From Streptomyces sp. DT2A-34 (lineage in GTDB: Bacteria > Actinomycetota > Actinomycetes > Streptomycetales > Streptomycetaceae): 64,000 nt of DNA. The notes under the pieces are model-generated. The model was not told the origin of the DNA and made no database searches. It saw nothing but the letters and a program-made list of their open reading frames with translations. The stretch is taken from positions 7,296,001-7,360,000 of the forward strand of contig NZ_JASTWJ010000001.1 in NCBI RefSeq assembly GCF_030499515.1, in the 5' to 3' direction. The first letter of the stretch is position 1. Each line of letters begins with the position of its first letter. Made by a program: the position numbers and the translations under genes. This document shows, in pieces, positions 32,043-62,937 of this stretch.

Positions 32043-33472
32043 CAGCGAGCGACACCCACACGACAGCACCGGCGGCCCCGTACCGCCCGGACACCGCGGC
32101 CGGCGCGGGGGAGGACGCCTGGAGCCCCGCGTCGTGGCGCGGCCGCCCCGCCGCGCAGCAGCCCGACTGGCCCGACCCGGAGGAACTGCGGCGCGTGGAG
32201 AACACCCTCGCCCTGCAGCCCCCGCTGGTGCTCCCGGACGAGATCCTCGATCTGCGGCACTCCCTCGCCGGGGTCGCCGCCGGAGAGGGCTTCCTGCTGC
32301 AGGCGGGAGACTGCGCCGAACGGTTCAGCTCCTGCACCGAGGCCGGCGTCCGCGGCAAGCTGCGCGTGATCCTCCAGGTGGCCATCCTGCTCACCTACGG
32401 ATCCGGCCTGCCCGTGGTGAAGGTCGGGCGGATCGGCGGCCAGTTCGGCAAGCCCCGCAGCCGCCCCACCGAGACGATCGACGGGGTCGAACTGCCCGCC
32501 TACCGCGGGGACATCGTCAACGGCCCCGAGTTCACCGCCGAGGCCCGCCGCGCGGACGCCACCCGGCTGCTGCGCGCCTACCAGCACTCGTCGGCGGCCC
32601 TGAACGTCCTGCGGGCCCTGACCCTGGGCGGCTACGCCGACCTCGGCCAGGTCCACGACTGGAACCAGGAGTTCGTCCGCGGCAGCGCCGCCGGGCAGCG
32701 GTACGAGAAGGCCGCCGACGACATCACCTGGGCCCTGCGGTTCATGTCCGCCTGCGGCGTCGACACCCGCTCCCAGGCCGCGCTGCACCAGATCCAGCTC
32801 TACACCTCGCACGAGGCGCTGCTGCCCCACTACGAGCAGGCGCTGACCCGCTACGACGAGAAGCGGCGCACCTGGTTCGACACCAGTGCGCACATGGTGT
32901 GGATCGGTGACCGCACCCGCCAACTCGACGGCGCCCACGTGGAGTTGCTGTCCGGCATCGGCAACCCCCTCGGGATCAAGGTCGGCCCGACCACGACACC
33001 CGGACAGCTGCGCGAACTGTGCGAGCGCCTCGACCCCGACCGCGCGCCGGGGCGGCTCGTCCTGATCAGCAGGCTCGGCGCCGGAAAGGGCACCGAGCTG
33101 CTGCCGCCGCTGCTGCGGGCCGTACGCGACGCGGGACACACCCCGGTGTGGGCCTGCGACCCCATGCACGGCAACACCTTCGTCTCCGAGAGCGGCTACA
33201 AGACCCGCCGGCTCTCCGACATCACGACCGAGGTGGCCGAGTTCTTCGCGGTGCACCGGCAGGAGGGCCTGCACCCGGGCGGGATCCACCTCGAACTCAC
33301 CGGCGACGACGTCACCGAATGCCTCGGCGGCGACCTCGAGGAAGTGCTCGACACCCACCTCGCCACCCGCTACGAAACCGCCTGCGACCCGCGCCTGAAC
33401 GCCGTCCAGTCCATCGAACTCGCCTTCCGGGTGGGCGAGTTCCTGCGTGAGCTCAGGCGCGGCGAACGATGA
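32039..33472 (+). CDS. Class II 3-deoxy-7-phosphoheptulonate (DAHP) synthase
   Basis: 477 residues, plant/actinobacterial type. It condenses phosphoenolpyruvate and erythrose 4-phosphate, the entry to the shikimate route. Signatures: LLQAGDCAERF, GRIGGQFGKPRS, TSHEALLPHYE, SAHMVWIGDRTRQ, GIKVGPTT and CDPMHGNTF. An extra copy would raise chorismate for Trp and Hpg. It overlaps trpC and the fatty acyl-AMP ligase by four bases each, so the aromatic-supply operon continues directly into the second lipopeptide set. Confidence 0.95.
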   Translation: MTASDTHTTAPAAPYRPDTAAGAGEDAWSPASWRGRPAAQQPDWPDPEELRRVENTLALQPPLVLPDEILDLRHSLAGVAAGEGFLLQAGDCAERFSSCTEAGVRGKLRVILQVAILLTYGSGLPVVKVGRIGGQFGKPRSRPTETIDGVELPAYRGDIVNGPEFTAEARRADATRLLRAYQHSSAALNVLRALTLGGYADLGQVHDWNQEFVRGSAAGQRYEKAADDITWALRFMSACGVDTRSQAALHQIQLYTSHEALLPHYEQALTRYDEKRRTWFDTSAHMVWIGDRTRQLDGAHVELLSGIGNPLGIKVGPTTTPGQLRELCERLDPDRAPGRLVLISRLGAGKGTELLPPLLRAVRDAGHTPVWACDPMHGNTFVSESGYKTRRLSDITTEVAEFFAVHRQEGLHPGGIHLELTGDDVTECLGGDLEEVLDTHLATRYETACDPRLNAVQSIELAFRVGEFLRELRRGER

Positions 33473-35244
33473 ACGACATACGCGAGGCGGCCGGCCTGCC
33501 CGAGGTCCTGCGCGCTCTGGCCCGCTCGCAGCCCGACGAGGCGGCGGTGATCCACATCCGGGTCCCGGACGATGACGACGCCTACGACACGCTGACGTAT
33601 GCCGGGCTGGATCTGGCGGCACGCGAGCTCGCGGCACGGCTGCGCGCGGAGGCGGGGCTCGTCCCCGGCGACCGGGTGCTCCTCCAGTTCCCGTCCGGTA
33701 CGGGGTTCCCCGTCGCGTTCTTCGGGTGTCTGTACGCGGGACTCATCGCCGTACCCGCGCCGCTGCCCGGCAACAACCGGCGCGAACTCCTGCGGGTCAA
33801 GGGGATCGTGCGCCAGGCAGGCGTCCGCGCGATCCTCACCGACGGCGAGAACCGCCCGGCGGTGTGCGCATGGGTGAGCGCGGAATCACTGGAGGACGTC
33901 CCGCTCCTGGTGACCGAGGGACCGGACGGGGCCGCGCCCGGCGCGGCCGACGCCCCGCACCCGCTGCCCGGCGAGACCGCGCGCCACGACACCCCCGCCC
34001 TGATCCAGTACACCTCGGGCTCGACCTCCGACCCCAAGGGCGTCGTGGTCACCCACGGCAATCTGCTGCACAACGTCGCCGTCATGGGGGAGAGCTTCGC
34101 CGTCCCGCCCGGCACCCGGCACGGTGGCTGGATTCCCCTCTACCACGACATGGGCCTCGTCGGTCATCTGCTCACCGGCGTCCTGCTGGGCAGGGGCGCG
34201 GTCACGATGAACCCGATCGCCTTCGTGCGCCGGCCCCACCAGTGGCTGCGCGTCATCGACCGGTTCGACATCGGCCACTCCAACGCGCCCGACTTCGCCT
34301 ACGAGTTGTGTCTGCGGCGCACCCGCCCCGACCAGATCGAGGGGCTCGACCTCTCGCGCTGGCGGTACGCGGTCAACGGCTCGGAACCCGTGCGCGCGGA
34401 CACACTACGGGCGTTCACCGAACGGTTCGCGCCCTACGGCTTCCGCCAGGAGGCCCTGGTGCCCTGCTACGGCATGGCGGAGGCCACCCTGTACGTGTCG
34501 GGAACGGTGTCGCGGCCCCCCGCCACGCTCCTCGCCGACGCCGCCCTGCTGGAACGGAACGTGCTCGTCGCCGCGAAGCCGGCCGACGCCCCGCAGACCA
34601 CCGCACGCGAGCTGGTCAGCTGCGGCGAACTGCACGACCTCGCCTGCCGGATCGTCGATCCCGCGACCGGCGCCGCGCTCCCGGACGGGAACGTCGGGGA
34701 GATCTGGCTCGGTGGACCCAGCGTCGCCCAGGGCTACTGGGACAACGCGGAGGCGACCGAGGAGATCTTCGGCGCCGTGCTCGGCGGCGAGCGGTATCTG
34801 CGCACGGGCGACCTGGGAGCGCTGGTCGACGGTGAACTCTTCCTCACCGGCCGGAGGAAGGAGGCCCTGACGATCAACGGCCGCAATCTCTATCCGCAGG
34901 ACATCGAGCACGAACTGCGCAGCCGCCACCCCGAGTTGGCCTCGCTGCCCGGCGCCGCGTTCGCCGTCGTCGACCGGCGCGGCGAGCGTCACGAGGAGGC
35001 GCTCGTGGTGACGCAGGAGATCGCGCGGCAACTGCCCGACGAGCAGTACGCGCGGCTCGCGGCCGACATGAAGCGGACGGTCGTGCGCGAGTTCGGGCTC
35101 CCCGTGCGGGGGGTGGCGCTGCTGCGCCGGGGCACGGTCCGGCGTACGACGAGCGGCAAGATCCAGCGGGTCGCCATGCGGGACCTCTTCCTCGCCGGCG
35201 CCCTGCGGCCGCTCTACGCGGACTGGCGGGACGGACGGGGCTGA
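33469..35244 (+). CDS. Fatty acyl-AMP ligase (DptE-like lipid starter activation)
   Basis: 591-residue adenylate-forming enzyme of the FAAL group. Motifs: YTSGSTSDPKGVVVTHGNL (P-loop), WIPLYHDMGLVGH, CYGMAEATLYVSG, YLRTGDLG and the C-terminal lysine in RRTTSGKIQR. The WIPLYHDMGL and YGMAEAT forms are typical of FAALs, which load an acyl-AMP onto a carrier protein rather than CoA. The likely partner is the free ACP at 27580-27867, and the acceptor is the first C domain of the NRPS gene 48 bases downstream. ATG 33469 overlaps the DAHP synthase stop. Confidence 0.92.
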   Translation: MNDIREAAGLPEVLRALARSQPDEAAVIHIRVPDDDDAYDTLTYAGLDLAARELAARLRAEAGLVPGDRVLLQFPSGTGFPVAFFGCLYAGLIAVPAPLPGNNRRELLRVKGIVRQAGVRAILTDGENRPAVCAWVSAESLEDVPLLVTEGPDGAAPGAADAPHPLPGETARHDTPALIQYTSGSTSDPKGVVVTHGNLLHNVAVMGESFAVPPGTRHGGWIPLYHDMGLVGHLLTGVLLGRGAVTMNPIAFVRRPHQWLRVIDRFDIGHSNAPDFAYELCLRRTRPDQIEGLDLSRWRYAVNGSEPVRADTLRAFTERFAPYGFRQEALVPCYGMAEATLYVSGTVSRPPATLLADAALLERNVLVAAKPADAPQTTARELVSCGELHDLACRIVDPATGAALPDGNVGEIWLGGPSVAQGYWDNAEATEEIFGAVLGGERYLRTGDLGALVDGELFLTGRRKEALTINGRNLYPQDIEHELRSRHPELASLPGAAFAVVDRRGERHEEALVVTQEIARQLPDEQYARLAADMKRTVVREFGLPVRGVALLRRGTVRRTTSGKIQRVAMRDLFLAGALRPLYADWRDGRG

Positions 35245-35246
35245 GC

Positions 35247-35274
35247 GATAACGCGCCGATAGGGCGCGCATGCC
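35247..35274 (+). promoter_or_regulatory. SARP-type operator/promoter between FAAL and the second NRPS set
   Basis: GATAACG (35247) and GATAGGG (35258) repeat at 11 bp, and a weak -10-like CATGCC sits at 35269. GTCGCCAAG (35278-35286) follows, as it does after the phospholipase site at 16413. This would give the NRPS genes their own start inside the operon, with a very short leader to GTG 35293. Confidence 0.5.
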
Positions 35275-35292
35275 GGTGTCGCCAAGACTGGC

Positions 35293-46541
<11,249 letters not shown>

Positions 46542-46564
46542 CCGCGAGGGACACCGCACGTGGG

Positions 46565-46613
46565 CGCCGTACACCGCACCCGGCGCCGTACATCGCCGTA
46601 CACCGCACCCGGC
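46565..46613 (+). repeat. Two 20-bp direct repeats in the gap between NRPS genes
   Basis: CGCCGTACACCGCACCCGGC occurs at 46565-46584 and 46594-46613, within the 89-base spacer before the third NRPS gene. No function is evident. Confidence 0.8.
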
Positions 46614-46630
46614 ACAGAGGAGAACCCGGA

Positions 46631-57166
<10,536 letters not shown>

Positions 57167-57209
57167 AGGGACGGAACCACAAGTTGCTGTCTGACACGGT
57201 GGGTGCGCG

Positions 57210-58319
57210 GTGACGACCGCCGAAGCGCCCACAGGACTGCTGGCCGGAACACGGCCCCGCATACTCGACCTGGCCACCGCCACACCACCCCTGTCCTACT
57301 CCCAGTCCGAGATACTCGACCTCTACGGCATCTCGGACCCCCGGATCCGGTCGCTCTTCACCAACAGCGCGATAGACCGGCGGCACCTGACCCTGCCGCC
57401 GATCGACCCGGACACCGGCAGACCACGCCCGGAAAGCCAGGGCGAACTCCTCGCCAAACACCGGGAATCCGGCATCGCCATGGGCTCGGCGGCCCTGCAG
57501 GACTGCCTGAAGAAGCTCGGCGCGTCCGTCGACGACGTCGGCTATCTGATGTGCGTGACCAGCACGGGCTTCCTCACCCCGGGATTCTCCGCGCGGATCG
57601 TTCGCGAGACGGGGCTGCCGAGGACCTGCGCGCGCGCCGACATCGTCGGCATGGGCTGCAACGCCGGGCTCAACGCGCTGACCGCCGTGGCCGGCTGGGC
57701 CGCGACCCACCCCGGGCAACTCGCCATCATGCTCTGCGTCGAGGCGTGCTCGGCCGCGTACGTCTTCGACGACACGATGCGCAGCGCCGTGGTCAACAGC
57801 CTCTTCGGCGACGGCGCGGCCGCCCTGGCGGTACGCGCCGACGACGACGGCGGCCACCCGTCCGGCGAAACCGGCGGCGGTGCGCAGATCCTGAAGTTCG
57901 CCGGACTGCTCATCACCGAGGCGCTGGAGGCGATGCGCTACGACTGGGACGAAGACCAGGGGAAGTTCAGCTTCTTCCTCGACCGCGATGTCCCCTACGT
58001 CGTCGGAGCCCACGCCGAACAGGCCGTCGACGCACTGCTCGCCGGCACCGGAGTGCGGCGCACCGACATCGCGCACTGGGTCGTGCACTCCGGCGGAAAG
58101 AAGGTCATCGACTCCGTCATGGTGAACCTCGGCCTGACGCGACACGATCTGCGGCACACCGTGAGCGTGCTGCGCGACCACGGAAATCTCTCCAGCGGTT
58201 CCTTTCTCTTCTCCTATCGGCGGCTCCTTGACGAGGGCGTGGTGCGCCCCGGCGACCTCGGCGTCCTGATGAGCATGGGGCCCGGCTCGACCATCGAAAC
58301 CGCGCTGGTGCGGTGGTGA
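57210..58319 (+). CDS. dpgA: 3,5-Dihydroxyphenylacetyl-CoA synthase (type III PKS)
   Basis: 369-residue chalcone-synthase-fold enzyme. It condenses four malonyl-CoA units toward 3,5-dihydroxyphenylacetyl-CoA, the start of 3,5-dihydroxyphenylglycine (Dpg) synthesis. The catalytic Cys150 is in GMGCNAGLNAL; His and Asn regions are seen in HWVVHSGGKKVID and GNLSSGSF. dpgB and dpgC follow with overlaps, which fixes the assignment. GTG 57210 lies 44 bases after the NRPS stop with no strong ribosome site. Its presence implies that at least one residue of the rightward NRPS product is Dpg. Confidence 0.95.
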   Translation: MTTAEAPTGLLAGTRPRILDLATATPPLSYSQSEILDLYGISDPRIRSLFTNSAIDRRHLTLPPIDPDTGRPRPESQGELLAKHRESGIAMGSAALQDCLKKLGASVDDVGYLMCVTSTGFLTPGFSARIVRETGLPRTCARADIVGMGCNAGLNALTAVAGWAATHPGQLAIMLCVEACSAAYVFDDTMRSAVVNSLFGDGAAALAVRADDDGGHPSGETGGGAQILKFAGLLITEALEAMRYDWDEDQGKFSFFLDRDVPYVVGAHAEQAVDALLAGTGVRRTDIAHWVVHSGGKKVIDSVMVNLGLTRHDLRHTVSVLRDHGNLSSGSFLFSYRRLLDEGVVRPGDLGVLMSMGPGSTIETALVRW

Positions 58320-59002
58320 CACGGATGGATGTGAACAGACAGATGACGACGCCGCGCATACGGCTCGACGCCACACAGGGCATGGCGCGACTCACCAGGA
58401 CGATCACCGCGTTCCGTGAGCGGGCCGAGGACGAGCGGGCCGGGGCGGCGGTGATCGAACTCGGCCCCGGCCACACGGACTGGCCGGGCTCCGTCGACGT
58501 CCACACGGTGAACAAGTGGGAGCGGGCCCTGCGGCAGTGGGAACGCCTGGACGCCGTCACCCTCGTGACCGCCTCCGGCGCGTGCGGCGGGCCCGCGTTC
58601 GACCTGCTCATGGCCGCGGACATCCGGATCGCCGCGCCCGACCTGCGGATCGCCCTGCCCACCGCGGCCGGCGGCTTCTGGCCCGGCATGGCCGTGCACC
58701 GGCTCACCCACCGCATCGGCGTCTCCCGCGCCCGCAGGCTCACCCTGTGCATGTCGGGCACCGGAGTGCTGGAGTCCTACCAGGCGCTCGACCTCGGCGT
58801 CGTCGACGAGATCACCGACGCGCTCGACGACCGCGTGGCCAAGGCCCTGGCGGGCAGCCCTTCCGGCGCCGAGGCCCGGCTGCTGCGCGGTCTGATCCTC
58901 GACGCCTCCGGCACCTCCTTCGAGGACGCCCTCGGCACCCATCTCGCCGCATGCGACCGGGCGTTGCGCGCCGCGGCCCCGGGGACGGGAGACGAGCGGT
59001 GA
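58316..59002 (+). CDS. dpgB: Dpg biosynthesis enoyl-CoA hydratase-like protein
   Basis: 228-residue crotonase-fold protein. It assists DpgA in cyclisation and dehydration to 3,5-dihydroxyphenylacetyl-CoA. It shows ASGACGGPAFDLLMAADIRIAAPDLRIALPTAAGGFWPG, typical of DpgB. The start is GTG 58316 inside the dpgA stop (GTGA); GTG 58313 and ATG 58325 are alternatives. It ends with a four-base overlap on dpgC. The usual fourth gene, dpgD, another crotonase-fold helper, is not in the window. Confidence 0.92.
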   Translation: MTRMDVNRQMTTPRIRLDATQGMARLTRTITAFRERAEDERAGAAVIELGPGHTDWPGSVDVHTVNKWERALRQWERLDAVTLVTASGACGGPAFDLLMAADIRIAAPDLRIALPTAAGGFWPGMAVHRLTHRIGVSRARRLTLCMSGTGVLESYQALDLGVVDEITDALDDRVAKALAGSPSGAEARLLRGLILDASGTSFEDALGTHLAACDRALRAAAPGTGDER

Positions 59003-60321
59003 CCGCCGCCCTGACCGCGGCCTGGCAGGGCCCCCGCGCCCTGGCCGTGCACGCCGAGGAAGTCCTGGCCCGCACACCGCGCAAGGCCGATCGCACCCCC
59101 GAGCAGGGGGCACGCCTGGACGCCGCGACGGACGACGCCCGGCGCGGGCGCACCGCGTTCCTGGCCGAGCACGGGCAGGCCGTGTACGACGCACTGACCG
59201 GGAACCGCACCCGGTATCTCTGGCTGGACGAACTCCTCGACGCAGCGGCCGAGTTGCTCGACGGCCTGGTGCCCACCCGCGAGCAGATGGCGGCCGAGGC
59301 CGGGCTCGCGCAGGCCGAGAAGGAAGGGCGGGAGATCGACCAGGCCGTCTTCTTCTCCGGCGTACTGCGGCACGAACGGGCCGGCCTCCACCTGATGGAG
59401 TCGCTGCTGCGGCCCACGGACCGCGCCCTGGCACTGCTGCCGGAGTTCACCGAGCGCGGCAGCGTCGAACTCGGCAGGCTGCACGTCGAGCGCGTCGGCG
59501 ACGCGGCCCACCTGACGGTCACCAATCCGGACGCCCTCAACGCCGAGGACAACGACCTGATCGCCGCCATGGACGTCGGTGTCGACCTGGCGCTCCTCGA
59601 CGACCGCGTCAAGGTCGGGGTGCTGCGCGGCGGAGAGATGACGCATCCGCGCTACCGGGGCCGCCGCGTCTTCAGCGCCGGCATCAACCTCCGCCACCTC
59701 GACGCGGGCCGGATCTCGTACACGGACTTCCTGCTGCGGCGCGAGCTGGGCTACCTCAGCAAGCTGCAGCGCGGCCTGCTCCCGGCCGACGCGAGCGGCA
59801 ACCCGGTGACGAGCCGGAACGCCCCCTGGTCCACGCCGACCGTGCAGAAACCGTGGATCGCCGCCGTCGACAGCTTCGCCATCGGCGGCGGCATGCAGCT
59901 CCTCTTCGCCTTCGACCGGGTGATCGCCGCGTCCGACGCCTACTTCAGCCTGCCCGCCGCACAGGAAGGCATCATCCCGGGCGTGGCCAACCTGCGCCTG
60001 CCACGCATCGCGGGCAGCCGCCTGGCGCGCCAGGTCATCCTCTCCGGGCGGCGCATCCACGCCACCGAGCCGGAGGCCCGGCTGATCTGCGACACCATCG
60101 TCGACGCCGCCGACCCCGCCGCCCTCGACACGGCGGTCGCGGCCGCCGTCGAAGAGCTGGCGGCCCCCGCGGTGGTCGCGAACCGGCGGATGCTGGGCCT
60201 CGCCGAGGAGCCGCCGTCCGTACTGCGCGCCTACCTGGCGGAGTTCGCGCTCCACCAGGGCCTGCGCCTGTACGCGCCGGACGTCCTGGAGAAGACGACG
60301 AAGTTCGGCGGGACGTCCTGA
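58999..60321 (+). CDS. dpgC: 3,5-Dihydroxyphenylacetyl-CoA 1,2-dioxygenase
   Basis: 440-residue cofactor-free dioxygenase with a helical N-terminal region (1-165) and a crotonase core. It oxidises and cleaves 3,5-dihydroxyphenylacetyl-CoA to 3,5-dihydroxyphenylglyoxylate. Core motifs: FSAGINLRHLDAG, FAIGGGMQLLFAFDRVIA and AAQEGIIPGVANLRLPR. The glyoxylate must then be aminated; HpgT at 9505-10830 is the only candidate here. GTG 58999 overlaps dpgB by four bases. This is the last gene of the rightward operon, and a tandem repeat and convergent Mce genes follow. Confidence 0.95.
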   Translation: MTAALTAAWQGPRALAVHAEEVLARTPRKADRTPEQGARLDAATDDARRGRTAFLAEHGQAVYDALTGNRTRYLWLDELLDAAAELLDGLVPTREQMAAEAGLAQAEKEGREIDQAVFFSGVLRHERAGLHLMESLLRPTDRALALLPEFTERGSVELGRLHVERVGDAAHLTVTNPDALNAEDNDLIAAMDVGVDLALLDDRVKVGVLRGGEMTHPRYRGRRVFSAGINLRHLDAGRISYTDFLLRRELGYLSKLQRGLLPADASGNPVTSRNAPWSTPTVQKPWIAAVDSFAIGGGMQLLFAFDRVIAASDAYFSLPAAQEGIIPGVANLRLPRIAGSRLARQVILSGRRIHATEPEARLICDTIVDAADPAALDTAVAAAVEELAAPAVVANRRMLGLAEEPPSVLRAYLAEFALHQGLRLYAPDVLEKTTKFGGTS

Positions 60322-60335
60322 TGCCGTCGCCCCCC

Positions 60336-60371
60336 CATCCCTGTCCAGTGACCCATCCCTGTCCAGTGACC
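60336..60371 (+). repeat. Two tandem 18-bp repeats after dpgC
   Basis: CATCCCTGTCCAGTGACC at 60336-60353 is repeated at 60354-60371 in the 58-base gap between dpgC and the convergent Mce-associated gene. I see no clear terminator hairpin. Confidence 0.85.
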
Positions 60372-60379
60372 GGTCCACG

Positions 60380-61135
60380 TCAGAGAGCGTCGACCGCGCT
60401 CACCTTCCACCCGTCCGCCGTGCGCGTCATCGTCATCCGCACCCGGTTCAGATCCAACCGGGGCCCCGACACCTGCGTGCTCTCGGTGACCTGATTGACG
60501 AAGAGCAGCACCACGACCTTGTCCGCAGAGGCCGAGACGACGGAGGCCGCCGCCGGAGCTCCGGCGGTCGTGGGGGCGGCGACCGTTGCCTTCACCACGC
60601 CCCGGTACTTCTCGGCCGTCGGGCCGACCACCGTCTTGGTGGTCTTCCCGTACTCGTCGCGGAAGTCGCCGGTCAGATGGGCGCGGGCCTTCGCGAAGTC
60701 CTTGTCCAGGTGGCGGTAGTCGTACGACAGGACGACCGGCGCCGCCTTCCGCGCGGCCGCGACCGCCTCGGCTCGGGCGCTCTCCGCCTGCCGTCCGTCC
60801 TGGTACTGCCGGCCCAGTACGGCGGCCGCGATCAGTCCGGCCACGAAGAGGACGCCGAGCACCACGGTGAGCAGTCGGCGCCGCCGGCGCCGGCCCCCGC
60901 CCTCCGGCGCCGCGTCCCGCGCCGCGTCCTCCTCGAACGACTCCACCGACGGCTCGGGCGGGTCGTCCCAGCCGTCCTTCGGCGCCTCGATGAGCACCGT
61001 GCGTCCGGCCACGGTGGCCTCCGGGGCCGGCTCCCGGTGGCCGCGCTCCGCCCGCTTGGCCGCCGCGCGGGCTGCCGCGGTCATGCCGCGCCGGGCGGGG
61101 GAAACGGGGGCGCGGCCCGTCGTCGTCTTCGTCAT
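60380..61135 (-). CDS. Mce-associated membrane protein
   Basis: 251 residues. A charged cytoplasmic N-terminal region (1-85, ending in an Arg run) is followed by one membrane helix (LLTVVLGVLFVAGLIAAAVLG) and an extracytoplasmic domain of about 145 residues with the YDYRHLDKDFAKARAHLTGDF motif. That motif is shared with the next gene upstream and is typical of Mce-associated (Mas) proteins, which stabilise Mce lipid/sterol transporters. Start ATG 61135 has GAGGAG just upstream. It is the last gene of the leftward Mce operon and unrelated to the peptide cluster. Confidence 0.85.
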   Translation of the reverse strand: MTKTTTGRAPVSPARRGMTAAARAAAKRAERGHREPAPEATVAGRTVLIEAPKDGWDDPPEPSVESFEEDAARDAAPEGGGRRRRRRLLTVVLGVLFVAGLIAAAVLGRQYQDGRQAESARAEAVAAARKAAPVVLSYDYRHLDKDFAKARAHLTGDFRDEYGKTTKTVVGPTAEKYRGVVKATVAAPTTAGAPAAASVVSASADKVVVLLFVNQVTESTQVSGPRLDLNRVRMTMTRTADGWKVSAVDAL

Positions 61136-61159
61136 GGTCGTACTCCTCACTCGTGCCGG

Positions 61160-61651
61160 TCAGCCGACGAACTCGACGTCGGACGTCAGCCAACGGCCGT
61201 CCCGGTGCACCAGGTCCAGCTGGAGCCGGTAGGTGCGTGCCTCGCCCTGGGGGGCCGCCGTGTTGGTCACCTTGCTGTCGGCGACCACCAGGACACGGGC
61301 CGCGTTCTCGTCGGAGCGGACGATGCCGGCCTCCAGGACCTGGCCCTCGGAGACGGACTTGTTCTCCGCCACCAGCCGCGTCAGCTGCTCCGTCTGCGCC
61401 GTGAACTGCTTCTTGAAGTCGCCGGTCGCGCCTGCCAGGACGTTCGCGCTGTCGCGGTCGTAGTGCCGGTAGTCGAGGGAGGTGAAGTTCAGCGCCGACT
61501 GGCGGGCCGCGGACAGGATGTCCTGGCGGCGCTGGTCCGCCTCGCGTTGTGCGTAGAGGCCGAGGGTCAGCCAGATCGTCAGTGCTGTGGTGAGGACCGT
61601 CGCCACGACCAGTCCCACCGCCATCGCCCTGGAGCTCATCACGCTCCTCAT
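61160..61651 (-). CDS. Mce-associated membrane protein
   Basis: 163 residues: one N-terminal membrane helix (AVGLVVATVLTTALTIWLTLGL) and an extracytoplasmic domain with LDYRHYDRDSANVLAGATGDFKKQF, homologous to the next gene. Start ATG 61651 overlaps the preceding stop as ATGA; ATG 61639 with GAGGAG is an alternative. It is presumed to work with the upstream Mce proteins. Confidence 0.85.
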   Translation of the reverse strand: MRSVMSSRAMAVGLVVATVLTTALTIWLTLGLYAQREADQRRQDILSAARQSALNFTSLDYRHYDRDSANVLAGATGDFKKQFTAQTEQLTRLVAENKSVSEGQVLEAGIVRSDENAARVLVVADSKVTNTAAPQGEARTYRLQLDLVHRDGRWLTSDVEFVG

Positions 61652-62937
61652 GCCATCGGGCCAACGAGCAGCCATTGCCACGACTCCTTTCCGAACACGG
61701 CCCGCTGGCCGCCCGTCGAGCCGATCTCGACGTTCCTTCCGTCCGGGCCGGTGGTGGTGCCGGTCTCCGGGTCGTACGGGGTGACGTATGCCGCCTGATG
61801 CGAGCCGCTGCCGGAGGCCGACGCGCCGGGGGCGTTCTGGGCGCCCCGCACCGATGACTGGCTGCCCCGCGGGAGCGTGCAGCGGGCGTTCGTGTTCGCC
61901 TCGCGTGTGCTCGTGTCGGCGGGGTCGCGGCGCGCCGTGCCGTAGCCCTGGGTGCAGGCCGGCGGGTCGTCGGCGTTCACGACCAGGCCGAAGTGGGTCG
62001 TGCCGTCACCCGGGATCACCGTGTAGCTGCCCGCCACCATGACCGGGAAGGTGACCAGGGCCTGCTCCACGCCGGGCAGTCTGGCCAGCGTCACCTGGCC
62101 GCCGCTGATCAGGTTGGCCAGCAGCACCGACAGCTCCGGGTCGACCGACTTCAGCAGCGAGTTCACCTCCTGTGCCGCCGGCCTCGCGTTGCCGATCAGC
62201 TTGCGCAGGTCACCGTCGCTCGCCTTCAACTGGGCTGTGAGGGTTGCCAGATCGTGCGCGAACGACTTGATCGACGAGCCTTGGTCCGCCTGCGTCTTGA
62301 GGACCCTGCTCGAGTCCTCGATGAGCGCGATCGTCTCCGGCAGGGCGTCCGATGCCGACTCGATCAGGCCGTTGCCCGACTCCACCAGGCGGCTCAGGTT
62401 CGGGCCGGTTCCGGCGAACGCCTCGCCCAACTCGTCGACCGTGATCCGCAGGTCGTCCTTGCCCACCGAGTTCACCAGCCGGTCCAGGCTGAGGACCAGT
62501 TCCGTCGTCGGCAGCGGTACGCGGGTGTTCCGGCGCGGGATGCTGCTGCCGTCGAGCAGGTACGGGCCGTCGGACGTGCGGGGTTGCAGGTCGACGTACT
62601 GCTCGCCCACCGCCGAGCGGTTCGCGACCACGGCAAGGGTGTCCGCCGGGATGCGCGGCGCCCCGTCCTTGATGTCCAGGGTGACCGAGACACCGCCGGA
62701 GCCGGACCCGGAGCCCCTCAGGTGCAGCGCGCCCACCTTCCCCACCGGCACCCCGCGATACGTCACCTCGGCGCCGGGGAAGACGCCCCCGGAGTCGGTG
62801 AAGTCGGCGCGCACGGTGTAGCCGCGGTCCAGGACGGCGTCGACGAGGCCGGTGTACTCGGCGCCTACGTACGACACGCCTACGGCGGTGATGGTGGCGA
62901 AGGCCAGCAGTTGGACCTTGACCGTACGGGTGATCAC
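61648..62937 (-). CDS. Mce-family (MlaD domain) substrate-binding protein
   Basis: 429 residues. N-terminal membrane anchor (VQLLAFATITAVGVSYVG), MlaD/Mce domain (about 35-115: YTVRADFTDSGGVFPGAEVTYRGVPVGKV), long helical region (120-300) and a low-complexity C-terminal tail. Actinobacterial Mce proteins form tubes that move lipids or sterols across the envelope. GTG 62937 overlaps the previous stop (GTGA). Being followed by the two Mas genes, it is likely the last of the usual six mce genes (mceF position). Confidence 0.9.
   Translation of the reverse strand: MITRTVKVQLLAFATITAVGVSYVGAEYTGLVDAVLDRGYTVRADFTDSGGVFPGAEVTYRGVPVGKVGALHLRGSGSGSGGVSVTLDIKDGAPRIPADTLAVVANRSAVGEQYVDLQPRTSDGPYLLDGSSIPRRNTRVPLPTTELVLSLDRLVNSVGKDDLRITVDELGEAFAGTGPNLSRLVESGNGLIESASDALPETIALIEDSSRVLKTQADQGSSIKSFAHDLATLTAQLKASDGDLRKLIGNARPAAQEVNSLLKSVDPELSVLLANLISGGQVTLARLPGVEQALVTFPVMVAGSYTVIPGDGTTHFGLVVNADDPPACTQGYGTARRDPADTSTREANTNARCTLPRGSQSSVRGAQNAPGASASGSGSHQAAYVTPYDPETGTTTGPDGRNVEIGSTGGQRAVFGKESWQWLLVGPMA

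Noticed and set aside
60336..60371. Tandem 18-bp repeat as attachment site or CRISPR
   Set aside because: Two short copies with no integrase or spacers; probably a simple duplication between convergent genes.
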